In this document: positions 33,343-46,491 of the stretch, one piece after another
Layout of the letters: the number at the start of each line of letters is the position of its first letter
How positions within the stretch are numbered: the stretch's first letter is position 1
Origin: Diphasiastrum complanatum
Taxonomy: Eukaryota > Streptophyta > Lycopodiopsida > Lycopodiales > Lycopodiaceae
Direction of reading: 5' to 3'
Assembly: GCA_029204225.1 (NCBI GenBank)
Contig: CM055107.1
Coordinates: 44,225,720-44,289,719, forward strand
DNA: 64,000 nucleotides
Position numbers and translations under genes: made by a program
Notes under the pieces: generated by a model
What the model saw: the letters and a program-made list of their open reading frames with translations, nothing else
The model's database searches: none
What the model was told of the DNA's origin: nothing

Positions 33343-33689
33343 CGTTAGTAGTCAGTAGTCAGTACTCAGCCATGCTTTTATTCCCGTCATCATAAAGTAT
33401 GGTGGTGGGCCGTTGGGCTTTGTTTTTGCTCGTTGGCCAGTCTACGGCTTATCGACTTCTACAGTATTGGTGCTCCCGGTACATATGGTTTCTGGAATGC
33501 CTTTATCTATTTTTTGTCGATGCTCTTTATTGTAGTTTGGCGGCTCGATTTCATTGCTTGGTATACTTGATGTTCTTTTGATAGTCGAAATACATTAGAA
33601 GAATCGCCATGAGAATCTTCTAACAATTATGTTCCTAAAGCCTAAAGACATGGATACTTGAAATAGTTGCACTTGGAAATGAGAGGTGT

Positions 33690-34691
33690 TCTAGCACATA
33701 TCTCATGCTCAGAGAAAGGCAAGAAATGTGTCTAACTCAAGCACTGCTCGAGTTGCTGCACAATTTTTCAAATGTATGTGGATGAGAAGATGATATTATC
33801 TTTGATGATATATGGTCCTAAACCCTTAAAATATGTGTATTGTTTGATGAGAGGTGTTTTAGCATGTATCTCATCATTAAAGATAGGTAGGAAAATGTCT
33901 CTAACTCAAGCACTGTTCGAGTTACTTGCTCAATTATGTCCATGCATGATAATTGCAAGATGACATTATTCTGTGATGACATATTATGCTCCAAAATTCT
34001 AAAGACATGGCTATTCTTTGATGAGAAGTGTTCTAGCACATATCTCATCTTGATAAAAAGGTAAGAAATGTGTCCTAACTCAAGCAATGCACATTTAAAT
34101 GACATGTGACTTAGCACATATGTTATCTTGATAAGAAAGTAAGAAAATGTGACTTAATCGAACACTGCTTGAGTTGGCTGCACAGTTTTTAAAATGTATG
34201 TGGATGAGAAGATGTTATAAATTTTTTTAAGATATATGTGGGTGAGCCCTTAGCAGATGGTATTCTTTGATGAGATTTAGCGCATATCTCATCAATAAAG
34301 ATAGGTAAGAAAATGCCACTAACTCAAGAACTGCTTGAGTTAGCTGCACAATTATGTCCATCCATGAGCATCACAAAATGAGATTAATATTTGATGATAT
34401 ATGTTGCTAAACCCTTAGTAGATGGCTATTCTTTTATGAGAAGTATTCTAGCGCATATGTCATCTTGAAAGAAAGGTAAAAAGATGTGTCTACTAACTCG
34501 AGCACTGCTCGAGTTGGCTGCACAATTTTTGAAATGTATGTGGGTGAGAAGATGATACTAATTTTGATGACATATGTGGATAAGCCCTTAGCAGATTTTA
34601 TTCGTTGATGAGATTTAGCACATATGTCATCATTAAAGACAAGCCAGAAAATGTCTCTAACTCAAGCACTATTCAAGTTGGCTTCACAATG
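33690..34691. repeat. Satellite-like tandem array, ~170-bp units in two alternating types
   Basis: Anchoring on ACTCAAGCACTGCTCGAGTT, units begin near 33735, 33901, 34078, 34157 (shortened), 34321, 34495 and 34661. Spacings are 164-177 bp apart from one truncated unit. Types alternate: one continues as GTATGTGGATGAGAAGATG, the other as ATGTCCATCCATGAGCAT, giving a dimer of ~340 bp. The length is in the range of plant centromeric/heterochromatic satellites. Confidence 0.85.
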
Positions 34692-34707
34692 AGGATTGTA
34701 GGATGTG

Positions 34708-35197
34708 TGTTACGTCCATGTCCTGTATAAGGGAATCGGAATAATTCCTGATGTGGATAGCCGGTCACTCCAGGTGTATATGGTTATTGGTTATGCCTCG
34801 TCATTCCGGGCTTGGCCTGTAAAGTAATTAATATTCATATGAGGGCCTAGACCTATAATTGGACATAGGAGCACATGCATAGTGAATGACTGCTTTAATG
34901 CAAGAATAGGAGGTCAATAGCTCAATATAGGTTGCATGGGGATCCTAGGGAAAATATTCACTCTCTCATGAAGAGAATATGTCCAGTGGAAACTCGCCCA
35001 ACCTCCTATTGGAAATTCAGTTTCTTGAGCCTGTTTCTCCTCCTCTCTCTTAGGTTCTTCACTATGGCTTGGGGGCTAGGTCCAGGAGGAAACTCCAGGA
35101 GGGATCTAGGTTTGGATGGGTGGTTTTGCTCCACAAGTGTCCTTTTGGTTGTTTTGCAACATGATCTAGTCAGATCTTCATATGGTGATCCTTATAG
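34708..35197 (+). mobile_element. 5' LTR of non-coding LTR element (copy 2)
   Basis: 490 bp beginning TGTTACGTCCATG, homologous over its full length to 12000-12489. A frame at 34932-35225 is the counterpart of the one in copy 1. Confidence 0.8.
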
Positions 35198-35209
35198 TGG
35201 TATCAGAGC
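35198..35209 (+). other. Primer-binding site of copy 2
   Basis: TGGTATCAGAGC directly follows the LTR. Confidence 0.85.
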
Positions 35210-38200
35210 TATGGATTTGCATTAATCAGAAGGTGGAGCTACTTCTTGTATTTTCTCAGTTTTTGTGGATTTCTCTTTGCATGTTACTTCCAAGTGGTGG
35301 AATTGATCTCCAAGTAGGTGGCTTCTCTGAATTTGGTGTATTTTCAGCCTAAAGATCATAATTATGGGGTTTCTCCATAGTTTTTGGCGGAAATCTATGA
35401 ATTTTTTATGATTTTAGTGGATTTTTCACCTAGAATTGAAGTTTTTTGCTTGATTACAGTCATTATTGATTGGATCTAATGATTGCATGATGTTGGAATG
35501 GTCAAAAGGTTGATTAGATAGTGATTTTGGACCAAAATTTGGGTTTTTGGACTATAAATGGGCTATAGAAACCATGTTTGACTAGAATCAAAAATTTTGG
35601 TGCTTGCATGCAATGGATTTACAGGGATTTGGATCTGATTGCACGAATTTGTGGATTTTTCCCACAAATTTTGGTCAAAATTGGTCAAAAACCAAGGTTT
35701 TTTGAAGTTTTTTGGACTAATTTTGGGGTAGATCTCAAAATGCTCAGACAAGACTTGGTATAAACGTTTTCAAAGATGTAATGAAGCTGTCCCTGAGTTG
35801 TCATGAAGTTTGGGAGGGATTAGACACCATTAGGGGGCTCAAAGCACCAAAAATTAGTGTATTTTTGATGATTTTTGAGCATGAATACCTCTCAATTGGG
35901 GGTCTGAACCTGTTGGTTCTTGTTACAAGCTTAAATATTTGATGGATTGCGTCTGTTTTGAGCCATCATACATCCAATTTGGATAGGTGAGCATTAGACA
36001 CCATCATGTTGAAGTTTTGCTTGTTGAAGGAGGCCAAAAATGCATTTTTTGCATGATCTGAGCTTATGATTGCTTTATGGACCTGTTAGAAGCTTCTATG
36101 CCTCTTTAATGAGCTTATTAGAGTGCTTGTAACTTATGATCCAAGGCTTTTTGGGCTGGGATGTGTTTTTTGAAGATTACTCTCACAAAAGTGCGCCCTC
36201 CTACCTGTTTTTCATGCATTTATTGCTCACACGTGTGAAGCTAGGGGTGCAAGGTGGCATGGCAACTGCCTTGTAGACCCACTCTCACTCCGCACTGTGC
36301 TTTACAGCGACCAATTTGGTGTCTTGTAGAGAAAGTTATGGCTATCGGAAGTTTGGCAATTTTTCAACTAAAATTTGCAAAATTTTCGAAATGTTCTGAT
36401 GCATGCATGCTTGTAATTCAGTGTAGTGCTTGTCTGTTGATGAAAATGTATGGATAGACCTGTATGCATGCATGGATGCATATTGCATGTGTAACCAGTA
36501 ATTTGATCAGAAGATTTCTTGCATGAATCTATTTTTGGCAGTTCTAGTTCAAAAAGCAGATTTTCTAGTGGTTAGACTAACTACGGATTTTTTTTCATTT
36601 TTTCAAAAAAATCAGTGCATGTCGAATTTGATATGTGACGGTGCCTGTGAATTTGATAAATCGATCATTTTAATCAATTTTCATAGTTGGTCCATTTCGA
36701 ACGATTTTGTGAATCCCAGTGCTAATTTCCGAGTTTCTTGGCAATTTACGTAAAAATTGATTTTTATTGAAATCAATGCATGTCGTATAAGATGCATGCT
36801 GGATGTTTCAGAATCCTTCCAATATGAGATGGTAATTGTGAAATTGTCAAGTCGACGTTTGGTCGATTTTCACAGTTTAGGTCCATATTGAATGGAATTT
36901 GAAAATCCCAGTCTACATAAAATTTGAAGAAACCATGGACGTTTTTGATTTGTTCCCATTCTTTGGTTATTGATCAAATAGAAATGACTTATAAAGTGAA
37001 TGATCTTACTGAGTTGAAATTAGTCGATTGTTAAGATCATTGTACCCTTCACTTTTAGTTGAAGATTTTTTGAATCTGTCAATTGAGGAGCATTTCTTGT
37101 TCTGGGGATCAATGAGGACCAAGAATAATGTAAATCTAGTAGAACAGTTCTATGCTGATCTATAAGGGTATTTGCCAGGGATTAAGTGCGACACTTAATG
37201 AACAAATCAAAGCTATCAGGGGGATAGTGCTAAAGTTAACGATACCAAATTGAACTTTTTCCTAGTACAAATTTAGGGTTTTGTTAATCGGAACCATTTT
37301 TGGAAAGGGGGAAAAGAGTGGAACTCTAATATGTAGATGATTGCTGGTCTTAAGGATCCAATTATTTAATTTACATTCAATTTCTGAAGTATAACTAATT
37401 GCAAGTGAGAATAAAATTGGGAATTATTTAGGAAGACTGCCTCTGGGAATTTGGATTCTTTTTCCCTAGTGTGAATTAGAATTTCGAGAATTCAAGGATT
37501 CTAAGGGAAAAGTAGTGGCAAGACTGATAATCCATTTATGGAACCATCTATATTTTGCAATTGGATTTGGATCTTGCAAAGTAATGCAAATAGAAGGTGT
37601 TCCATAGAGGAATCTAGTAATTTGGATTCTTTTCAATTATAGAGTATTTCTCTATAATCACAGTAACGACCAAGAGAGTCCTAACTTGTTAAAAGAATTA
37701 AAGTTCTTTTTACCGATTCTAGAATAGATATTGGATATCTAGGGACAGTATGAGATTTGGTTTTTGTTGAAATCTATGCTCTTTTGGGTTAATGATACAT
37801 TCTATTGTATTGGGATGATACATTCTATTTGTTAATGATGGATACAATATGAAATGGTATTCTTTGAGTAACACTAAAGAAGCATGAGAGATTTCAATTG
37901 TTAGGATTATCTCCGGGAATTGGTTGTGAGTTTGATCCTAATCTGGATATAGGATAGCCAAATCGTCTTTTTTTTTTACTTTTTGGGCAAAACAGATCTG
38001 AATGCAGAAGATTCTTGGAGAAAAAGCTGGTGGTATGGGACATCAGTGATTCTAAAGGGGATTTCTTAGGTAGAATGATTTGTAGACCGATGGTTAGTGA
38101 TTGCTGTAATGGTAATACTAACAGAGTCCATTGGTTTTTGTTAAGGGTATTTTGGAAATTGAGATATAGATCGATCCCAAAATGGTATCTCATTAATTAC

Positions 38201-39213
38201 AAAATATGGAAGCCCTTAAATCTATTTCTCTATTTTATTAAACCTCTACTCTTTAGAAATTTCTTAATACAAGACAATTGGATTGAGATTCATATAATTT
38301 ACTTCTAATGTAGAACTCTATTCTGAAGTATTGTTATAATTATATGAAATTGTACTTCCATATGAGATTTTTGAATATGGCTCGGAACTTAGGTTTCCTG
38401 AACCCTAACGATAGTCTCTATTTGATAGTTGATTATTGAGAGATAATATTTCTATCGGGATAAGATATTCTATGATTCTGAGGAAAAAGTCCTGTTTGTA
38501 ATAGTATTGGATACTCATTACTGACTTTTTTGAATCTTTGATATCTTATACGTTGTCTCCTGAGAACTTTTAAATCAAAATTATAAATTTCTTTTTTAAA
38601 TGGTGGGGAAGAAAATATAGGAATAAGTCTTTCAAGAAATTAGCTAGTTGCATTGATTTTGAAAAAGATATCTTGTATGTGTGCAATGGTAGAACTATTC
38701 AGGTTGAGATAGACAAACTCTGTAAGTGATTATTTTGAATAATCTGGAATTAGAGGAGTTTTGGGGTTATTGAGATATGAGATATTCATTAATATGGGAA
38801 GTAGTGGTAAAGATTAAATTAGGATTCACTGATTGTAACCAGGTACCATTTTAATATGGATTGGATCAGTGGAATAAAGCTTTAATCTTAACTCTATGTC
38901 CAAAGATGTCTGTATGAGTTAGCCTAATCTTGGTTTGTATGCTAAGATCTGTTGTAGCCTGATTGGTAGAAGGAATTTTGTTAATAAGAGTTAGATGGTT
39001 GGAAAACTTGTGATGAAGAGTTATTCACTCCAGATATGTTATTTACTCATGAGAAATAGAGTTCTTTGGTAGCTGAGTTGCAAGATTCTCAGTGAATTAT
39101 GTGAGTAACATATGCAGATTATGGATATCTGTCAATTTATAGCCTATGTTTATGTATAGAAAAATGGTTGGATAAGTTGCTTATGTACATCTTAATCTTG
39201 TGGATCTACTATG
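35210..39213 (+). mobile_element. Internal region of non-coding LTR element (copy 2)
   Basis: About 4 kb without gag or pol. It is collinear with copy 1 in two blocks (12501-14816 and 21165-21780). One frame, 38015-38308, begins VVWDISDSKGDFLGRM and includes RSIPKWYLINYKIWK. The same peptide is readable in copy 1 at ~14130-14440 with one frameshift, so it may be an old coding remnant or simply DNA conservation. It ends within the satellite array at ~39213 without a 3' LTR. Confidence 0.7.
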
Positions 39214-39679
39214 TGATAGAAAGGTATGAAAGTGTGTCTAACTCGAACACTGCCCAAATTGGCTACATAATTCTTCAAATGTATGTGGATGAAAAGATGA
39301 TATCAATTTTTGATGATATATGTGTATAAGCCCTTAATAGATGGTATGCTTTAATGAGATTTAGCACATATCTCATCATTAAAGACATATAAGAAAATGC
39401 CTCTAACTTGAGCACGGTTTGAGTTAGCTACACAATTTTGTCCATCCATGAACATCATAAATGAGATTAGTATTTGATGATATATGTTTCTAAACCCTTA
39501 GTAGATGGCTATTCTTTAGTGAGAAGTGTTTAAGCGCATATGTCATGAAGAAAAAAAGGTAAGAAAATGTGTCCTAAGTCGAGCACTGCTCAAGTTGGCT
39601 GCACAATTTCTGAAATGTATGTGGATGAGAAAATGATACTAAATTTTTATGATATATGTGAATAAGCCCTTGTGGCTTG
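39214..39679. repeat. Second block of the ~170-bp satellite
   Basis: Units begin near 39238, 39408 and 39576, of the same two alternating types as 33690-34691. The last unit breaks at AAGCCCTT, where copia sequence starts. The non-coding element separates the two blocks. Confidence 0.85.
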
Positions 39680-41483
39680 TTTCTTCGACATCCACAATAT
39701 AGCTCCATCACCTATGAAAATACAATGAGCACTAATGGATTTTCTATCCCTTATATCTCCAGCATAGTCCGAATCTGAAAATCCAAAAATTTTAGGTGAT
39801 GATCCCTCATACAATATGCCAAAATCTCAAGTTCCAATGATGTACCTCAAAACTCGTTTCCCTAGCCTCCAATGCTCCTCATTAGGATCTTGCATGAATT
39901 GACTCAATCTTCCAATACAATAGCATAGATCTGGTCTAGTAATAGTTAGATAGATGAGTGAACCAACTAGCTTCCTATAGAGAGCAATATCCTTGAAGGA
40001 TCTTCACTACCTCTTATAGTTAGTTTTACATGAGACTCCATACCCTTTTCATCATATGTGCGTCTTGAAGGCATTTGTCTTTCCCTTGATGTCCTCGTTG
40101 GCTTTTGACTTGATGAAGGTCCATCATCATCACCATCTAAAGTAGGATCATTTACATCAACATCAAGAATGCTAGATCCATCCACATCACCATCAATAAT
40201 GCTTGAAGACGCTTTTGGAATGTTCTCCTCATCAAAAATGACATCTCTACCAACAATCACTTTGTTAGTAGAAGGAATGTTAACCTTGTAGGCTTTACTC
40301 ACCTCACTATATCCAAGAAAAATACTTCTTTTTGAAGATGGATCCTCCTTGGTCCTATCATCAAGAGTAATGTTGACATAGCATGTGCATCCAAACATTC
40401 TTAGAAAGTTGACACTTGGCCTCCTCTTGAATAGCATCTCAAAAGGTGTCCTTCCATCCAAAATAGCACTCGGCCAACTATTGCACAAGAAATTGGCACA
40501 CAACAAAGTTTGATCCCAAAATGGCTTATCAAGATTAGCACTTAACCTCATGGATTTAGCGCTTTCACATAAAGTCATATTCTTCCTTTCAACCACTCCA
40601 TCTTGGTCTGTGAATTGTTCCCTAGCGATACATCCTTCATGATTAGAGATCAAGAAAGCATCATCATTTGCATTTTGAACATCCAAACCATCGTCATCAA
40701 GAGAAAGATTACCTTGCTTTTCACCTTGATCTCTCTTCTTCTTATAGCGCTCACTTGCAAAGTGTCCTTTGATGCCACAATAGAAGCGCTTGAGCTTTGA
40801 TCTGTCTTTCTTTTTGCCATTTGAAGAAACATCCACTTGATCTTGTCATTTAGACCACTTACTTTTGTTTTTGCCCTTGATGAACATAGCCTCCTCTCCA
40901 ACTTGAGATGTTGATGAAGATCCACCGCTTGCTTAAAGCCTATATTCTTCATTGATTAAGATATCTTGAAGATCAATCAAACTTGGCAAATTTTTTTGGA
41001 TAGAAAGAGTATGAACAATGTTAGAATGAGCATCCAACAATCCATTAAGAATAACTTGAACAAGCTCTCCTTTCTTAATGTCTCATCAATGCAAGATGAC
41101 TTATCATTCAATGCTTTCACCCTCAAAATAAAAGTATTTGGACTTTCTTCATTCTTTTGCAAACAAGAAAATATTTGCCTTCTTAGAGTCAACACTCTAG
41201 AAGTAGACTTGGATTCATAAATCTTCTTCAATGAATCCCAAACATCCTTTGATGAAATACTCTTACCAACTTCCTTAAGAAGCTCAATGGTAACATTCAT
41301 CTTTATCATGTGTAGAGCCTTCTTGGCCCTCTTTTCATATCTCACTTGATCTTGTTGTGTTGCTAGTCTCTCCTCCAAACCTACAACAATATCCAAAATA
41401 TCATTCATCTCAAAAATTGATTCCATCCTCACTTTCCATAATGAATAGTTACTTGAGGTAATTCTATCATTGGCTTCCAACAT
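39680..41483 (-). pseudogene. Ty1/copia remnant with several internal deletions
   Basis: From 41483 leftward: gag start MLEANDRITSSNYSLWKVRM, GLEERLATQQDQ, SLKKIYESKSTSR; frameshift near 41085; zinc knuckle CGIKGHFASE (~40780); then, after deletion of protease and most of pre-integrase (only GCIAREQF remains), integrase end VVERKNMTLCESAKS and FGCTCYVNITLDDRTKED; then, after loss of most of RT, RNase H words near 39740 (SMSAHC-like, LWMSKKQA). It is the same family as the plus-strand element at 47074-49765, in inverse orientation. Confidence 0.88.
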
Positions 41484-42290
41484 GAATCAACTTGATGTAG
41501 CCACGTAGCAATGATCTGATCCTCTCTTTTAACCTGTTTCAATGCACAAAGCACTCCTTTGAACAACAACAAATATTTTCAAAAGAAGAAAATCACAAAC
41601 ATATGAAACTTCTCAATCTTTTTCTAGCACTTATACCAAGCAAATCAACACATAGAATCATAAAATCTTGATCAACCAATGATCTATTCTCAATCTAATG
41701 ACTCTTGCCACTTCCTAAGATTGAAACACACTCAAATAAAGTTCAGTGACCTCACTATCTAGAGATCCAATCAAAATTAGGGTTTTGACAAAATCACAAA
41801 AGATTAAATATTTCAAAATCGATATGCAAATGCTGAAAACTTGATTATGCAATCTATTGTGAAAGATTCAACTAGTTTCATCACATTTTGCAATATTTCC
41901 ATATTTGGCATATTGAGGCCAAAACTTGTTTTAGACTTAGAGGTTGACTTTTCAAACTTCATTAGTCTAAATTTCATTTGAATGAACACTTTTTGAAAGT
42001 GTGGGAAAGATAGAATGCGAGTTTGAGTAGATTCAATTTGAATAAATTGGGTACATTGAATCTAGACCCAAAATCAGTAGGGTTAGCATTTTGGTGGGGA
42101 AGCCAAGTGGCCAAATAGGATTTGGACCTGTTATAAAAGGATGTAACTTTTGGAGAGAGTCATATTCTCTCTTCTCTATTTCATTTAATGCTTATACATG
42201 GTTCTCTTGGGTTCTACTATCCATTGGTGCACTATCTTGGTGTTATCTTGCAATTCTATGCGTAGAATGATCTATATTTGGTATTTTCGA
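41484..42290 (-). mobile_element. Leader of the copia remnant 39680-41483
   Basis: 41484 to ~41830 is the inverted counterpart of ~46720-47073, the leader of the plus-strand family member. Beyond ~41830 similarity is not evident. CACACGTGTG occurs at ~42296, just beyond. Confidence 0.65.
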
Positions 42291-42386
42291 TTCCACACGT
42301 GTGAAATACAGTAGCTTGCTAGTTTTGTACGGATAGCAATAGTACATAATCATTTCATTCAAGTTTGATCAAGTTCTATTAGTGTT

Positions 42387-43218
42387 TGTGAAAAATGCAA
42401 AAATAAGCTTGGTAGAGGCCAAAAATCTTGTATATAGGATGATTACACATGTGTGGAGTCTGTTCTCATGTGTGAAAATAGTGTACTTGTCATGTACCAT
42501 AATCATATAGGTTGTACATATGATTTAATTCAAGTTCTAGTGGCTAAAAAGGTCAAAAACTAGTTTTCTAGACATATGACACATGACATCAATCTATTGA
42601 TTGCATGAGTCACATCATTTGGTTAGGTGTCACATCCCATGTGTAGAGGACAGCTCACATGTGTGGAATAAGTTGAAGTAGACGAATTTTGACTCCTAGA
42701 AGATTTTCAAGTAGATCTCCATGTAGAAGGAAAATGGACCAAAGTGCTCAAAATAGAAGGTTTTGTCCAAGTGTCAATTTTGCATGATGAATCATCATAT
42801 GACAAATCACCTTCACACATGTGGGATCAAAGGGATGATCAGTACCACGAGCTCTCATTTATTGTATATATAGAGCCACATTTGGCCATAATCATTGTGA
42901 GACACCAATCTTGGTTTTGGAAGCAATTTTGAGTGATTATCTCCATTTGTCTACATGTGTTTTGATTGTTTTGAGGTGCTATCAATGTGTACTTGATTTT
43001 CAGGTTGGAGTCCGTAATCAGACAGGGTTTCACACGTGGGAAACCAGAAAGTACACCTACCTTCAATTAACGATTGTTCTTGTTAGGATTTTGTGTCTAG
43101 AATTGATCTATATTGTTCTTAATCTCAAGTAGATTGACAGATCAAGTAATCTGACAACCAATCCCTCTTGAGGATCAGATTAGAATCCACTCTTGGTCCT
43201 TTTTGTACTTTTTCCACA
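42387..43218 (+). mobile_element. LTR 1 of a copia array (TGTGAAAAATG family)
   Basis: 832 bp from TGTGAAAAATG to TTTCCACA, followed by TGGTATCAGAGC. It matches 45542-46345 closely, then the 3' ends of the two LTRs diverge. It contains CACATGTGTGGA-type palindromes near 42445 and 42655 and ACACGTGGG near 43033. Confidence 0.88.
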
Positions 43219-43230
43219 TGGTATCAGAGC
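43219..43230 (+). other. Primer-binding site after LTR 1
   Basis: TGGTATCAGAGC directly follows the LTR. Confidence 0.88.
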
Positions 43231-44395
43231 CTAGTACAAGAGATTTTGTTTAAATCGATAGGGTTAATCTAAATCAAAGCCAAAATTAGCAGTTTTTTGG
43301 AAACTAGTCAAATTTTGTGTAGCGAGTTGGATTTGATAGCTATTCTCAAAATTTTTGGTCCAAATCTTGTTGTGGGCTGTAGGAAACCTTTTCACACGTG
43401 TGAGGCCGTACAGCTCCAGTTTTGACTAAGAAATTTCAAAATTTTGTAGAATTTGACTCACATACCCAATTTGAGTGATTTTTGGTGCAAAATCAAGCAT
43501 TTTCTATATAGAATCTAATCCCTTGGTTAGTTCTTGGATTAGATCAGTCAAAAAATTAAAATTGAAGCTTGAATGAGGTGCATTAATTGATCTACTCTGA
43601 TTTTTTGATTGTATGTTGAAGTTGAAGAGAGAAATTGCTAAAAATCATAGATTAAGGAGTGATTTTGCAAGGTTGAGACTAGAATCAAAATTTCCATCAT
43701 TCTAGATTGGTTCATGAGTGATAGGATTGAGTCTATAAGCTTCCTAAATTTCTAGAATACTTTAGGTTCAGATCTCTTAGAAAAACCGGCATTTCCATAA
43801 TTGAATCAAGCATACAAGCATGGAGATTGGATTGATCATACAAAGTATATAATATAATCAAAGACGAGTATTTTGTTTTGCTTCATAGAAACTAGTCATA
43901 GTACTTTGATGCAACTGATTACTCTATTGTGTTTTTTTATGATGACATTGTATCATCTACATGTGGATATCCCTATTGATTTGGCACCTTTGCAAAGAAG
44001 GGGAGGCAAAGGAATTCAGATATTTGTTGAAGATCGTTCTCGAGATAGGGAAAAAGGGAAAAAAAAACTTGGATTTGTGGATAGATAGAACATTCTATTC
44101 ACAAGATCCAAGCACTCTGACACATCCCACATTCTCCTCAATAACTCATTTAGTTACATGGATATACAATGAACATAGTGGATTACTAGGATATTGTGAA
44201 AGTTTACAGAACCATGGAAAACAACTTTATATGAATAAAGTTCCCTTTTTAGAAGGTGAACTAATTTGGATATCCTCTTATTGTTAGAGTAGAGATTGTC
44301 ATCTCCAAAAGACGTTAGAAGAAAATGAGCAACTTAAAAAAAATAATGAATCATTATAGAAGATAACAATCAATATCAAATCAGAACTAGAGCAA
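43231..44395 (+). mobile_element. Internal region without gag or integrase
   Basis: Leader-like sequence to ~43870, then two overlapping frames (43873-44088, 43961-44287) including HPTFSSITHLVTWIYNEHSG, with no recognised domain; this could be captured or unrelated DNA. Gag, protease, integrase and the N-terminal RT are absent from this copy. Confidence 0.5.
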
Positions 44396-45529
44396 ATGCA
44401 ATCAATCTTACAATCTATTCATATTGAAAACTTACAAGCACCAAGAGCATGGTACTCTAGGTTGCATTCCTATCTTATTTCCATTGGATTTGTTGTAAGT
44501 TCTTATGAACCATCATTGTACTACAAATGTAATAATGGAAAGATCATTATCTTAGTTTTATATGTTGATGACATTATACTCACAGGAAATGATCTAGATG
44601 GCATTAAGAATGTAAAAGTTTTCTTGTCTAGTGAATCTAAGATGGTAGATCTAGGGCTTCTTAAAGTTATACTTGGAATAGAAGTCACTATAAGTAATGG
44701 TTTTACCTTCATATGTCAATCTAAGTATGCTAGATCAATCTTAGCAAGATTTGGCATGATTGATTGTAAAGGAGTTGAAACTCCTATGGAATTAAGTGTA
44801 AAAGGTTCTAAGGAAAGTGATGAAGCATCCTTTGAGGACATCACTACCTATAGAATGCTTATTGGTTCCTTGATATACTTAACTATCACTAGACCAGATC
44901 TTAGTTTTTGTGTTAGCAAGTTGAGTCAATACATGCAAAGTCCATTAATGTGTCATTGGAAAGGAGCAAAAAGGGTGTTAATGTACATCTCGGCTACAAA
45001 AGACTTTGGCATAGTTTATGAAAGGACTAATATTTGTTTGAGAGCATATTAGGACTCAAGTTTTGCAGGTGACAAGATGAATAGAAGATCCATAAGTGCA
45101 TTTGCTACATTCTTATGTGGAGGAGTTATATCTTGGCTTTCCAAAAAGCAAGATACCATCTCTCTTTCATCAACAGAATCCGAATATAAAGCTATGACAA
45201 CAACAACAAAGGAGGTTCTTTGGCTTAACAAGCTTTTGGAGGAGCTACATGTGATCAAGGATGCAGACATTCCATGCATATATTGTGATAATCAAGCAGC
45301 TCAACAACTTGCAAACAATCCAGTCTTCTATGCTCGAGCAAAGCACATCGAGATTGCACATCATTTCGTGAGGGAGAAAGTGCAAGCAAAGGAGATCAAG
45401 CTTATTCATGTCTCATCATCAGATTGCATTGCTGATATACTCACCAAGTCATTGCCTAAAGATCCATTTATAAAATTAAGATTGGCTCTTGGAGTTATAG
45501 ATAGATCTATGCTAGATTTACCAAGCTAG
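44396..45529 (+). pseudogene. Ty1/copia RT C-terminus and RNase H
   Basis: RT motifs: APRAWYSRLHSYLIS, IILVLYVDDIILTG (intact YVDD), VILGIEVTISNGF, TRPDLSFCVSKLSQY. One in-frame stop at ~45050 (AY*DSSFAG) lies in the first RNase H strand; the rest is SLSSTESEYKAMTTTTKEVLW, YCDNQAAQQLANNP, ARAKHIEIAHHFVREK and LTKSLPKDPFIKLR, ending TAG before the purine tract and LTR 2. Confidence 0.9.
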
Positions 45530-45541
45530 ATTTTTGAGGAG

Positions 45542-46479
45542 TGTGAAAAATGCAAAAATAAGCTTGGTAGAGGCCAAAAATCTTGTATATAGGATGATTA
45601 CACATGTGTGGAGTCTGTTTCCACATGTGAAAATAGTGTACTTATCATGTACCATAATCATATAGGTTGTACATATGATTTGATTCAAGTTCTAGTGGCT
45701 AAAAAGGCCAAAAACTAGTTTTCTAGACATATGACACATGGCATCAATCTATTGATTGCATGAGCCACATCCTTTGGTTAGGTGTCACATCCCATGTGTA
45801 GAGGACAACTCACATGTGTGGAATAAGCTGAAGTAGACGAATTTTGACTTCTAGAAGATTTTCAAGTAGATCTCCATATAGAAGGAAAATGGACCAAAAG
45901 TGCTCAAAATAAAAGGTTTTGTCCAAGTGTCAGTTTTGCATGATGAATCATCATATGACAAAGCACATTCACACATGTGGGATAAAAGGGATTATCAGTA
46001 CCATGAGCTCCCACTTTTATTGTATATATAGAGCCACATTTGGCCATAATCATTGTGAGACACCAATCTTGGTTTTGGAAGCAATTTTGAGTGATTATCT
46101 CCATTTGTCTACATTTGTTTTGATTGTTTTGAGGTGCTATCAATGTGTACTTGATTTTCAGGTTGGAGTCTGTACTCAGACAGGGTTTCACACGTGGGAA
46201 ACCAGAAAGTACACCTACCTTCAATTAACAATTGTTCTTGTTAGGATATTGTGTCTAGAATTGATCTAGATTGATCTTAATCTCAAGTAGATTGATAGAT
46301 CAAGTAATCTGACAACCAATCCCTCTTGAGGATCAGATTAGGATCCACTCATAGTGTTTGCATCTCAAATTGTGTGTAGATGCTGATTTTTCTACATTGG
46401 TGAGATTGGTAGTGTATTTCTCTTTCTAACCAAAGATCATTCAAGTAGATTGGATCTTAAGGATCTGAAATCTTTCACA
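45542..46479 (+). mobile_element. LTR 2 of the copia array
   Basis: 938 bp from TGTGAAAAATG to CTTTCACA. It serves both as 3' LTR of the truncated element before it and as 5' LTR of the gag-pol remnant after it. It has ~120 bp at its 3' end (from ~46346) that LTR 1 lacks. Confidence 0.85.
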
Positions 46480-46491
46480 TGGTATCAGAGC
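46480..46491 (+). other. Primer-binding site after LTR 2
   Basis: TGGTATCAGAGC directly follows LTR 2. Confidence 0.88.

Noticed and set aside
33690-34691. Possible CRISPR array (regular repeats)
   Set aside because: Units are ~170 bp, tandem and without unique spacers, in plant DNA; this is satellite sequence.
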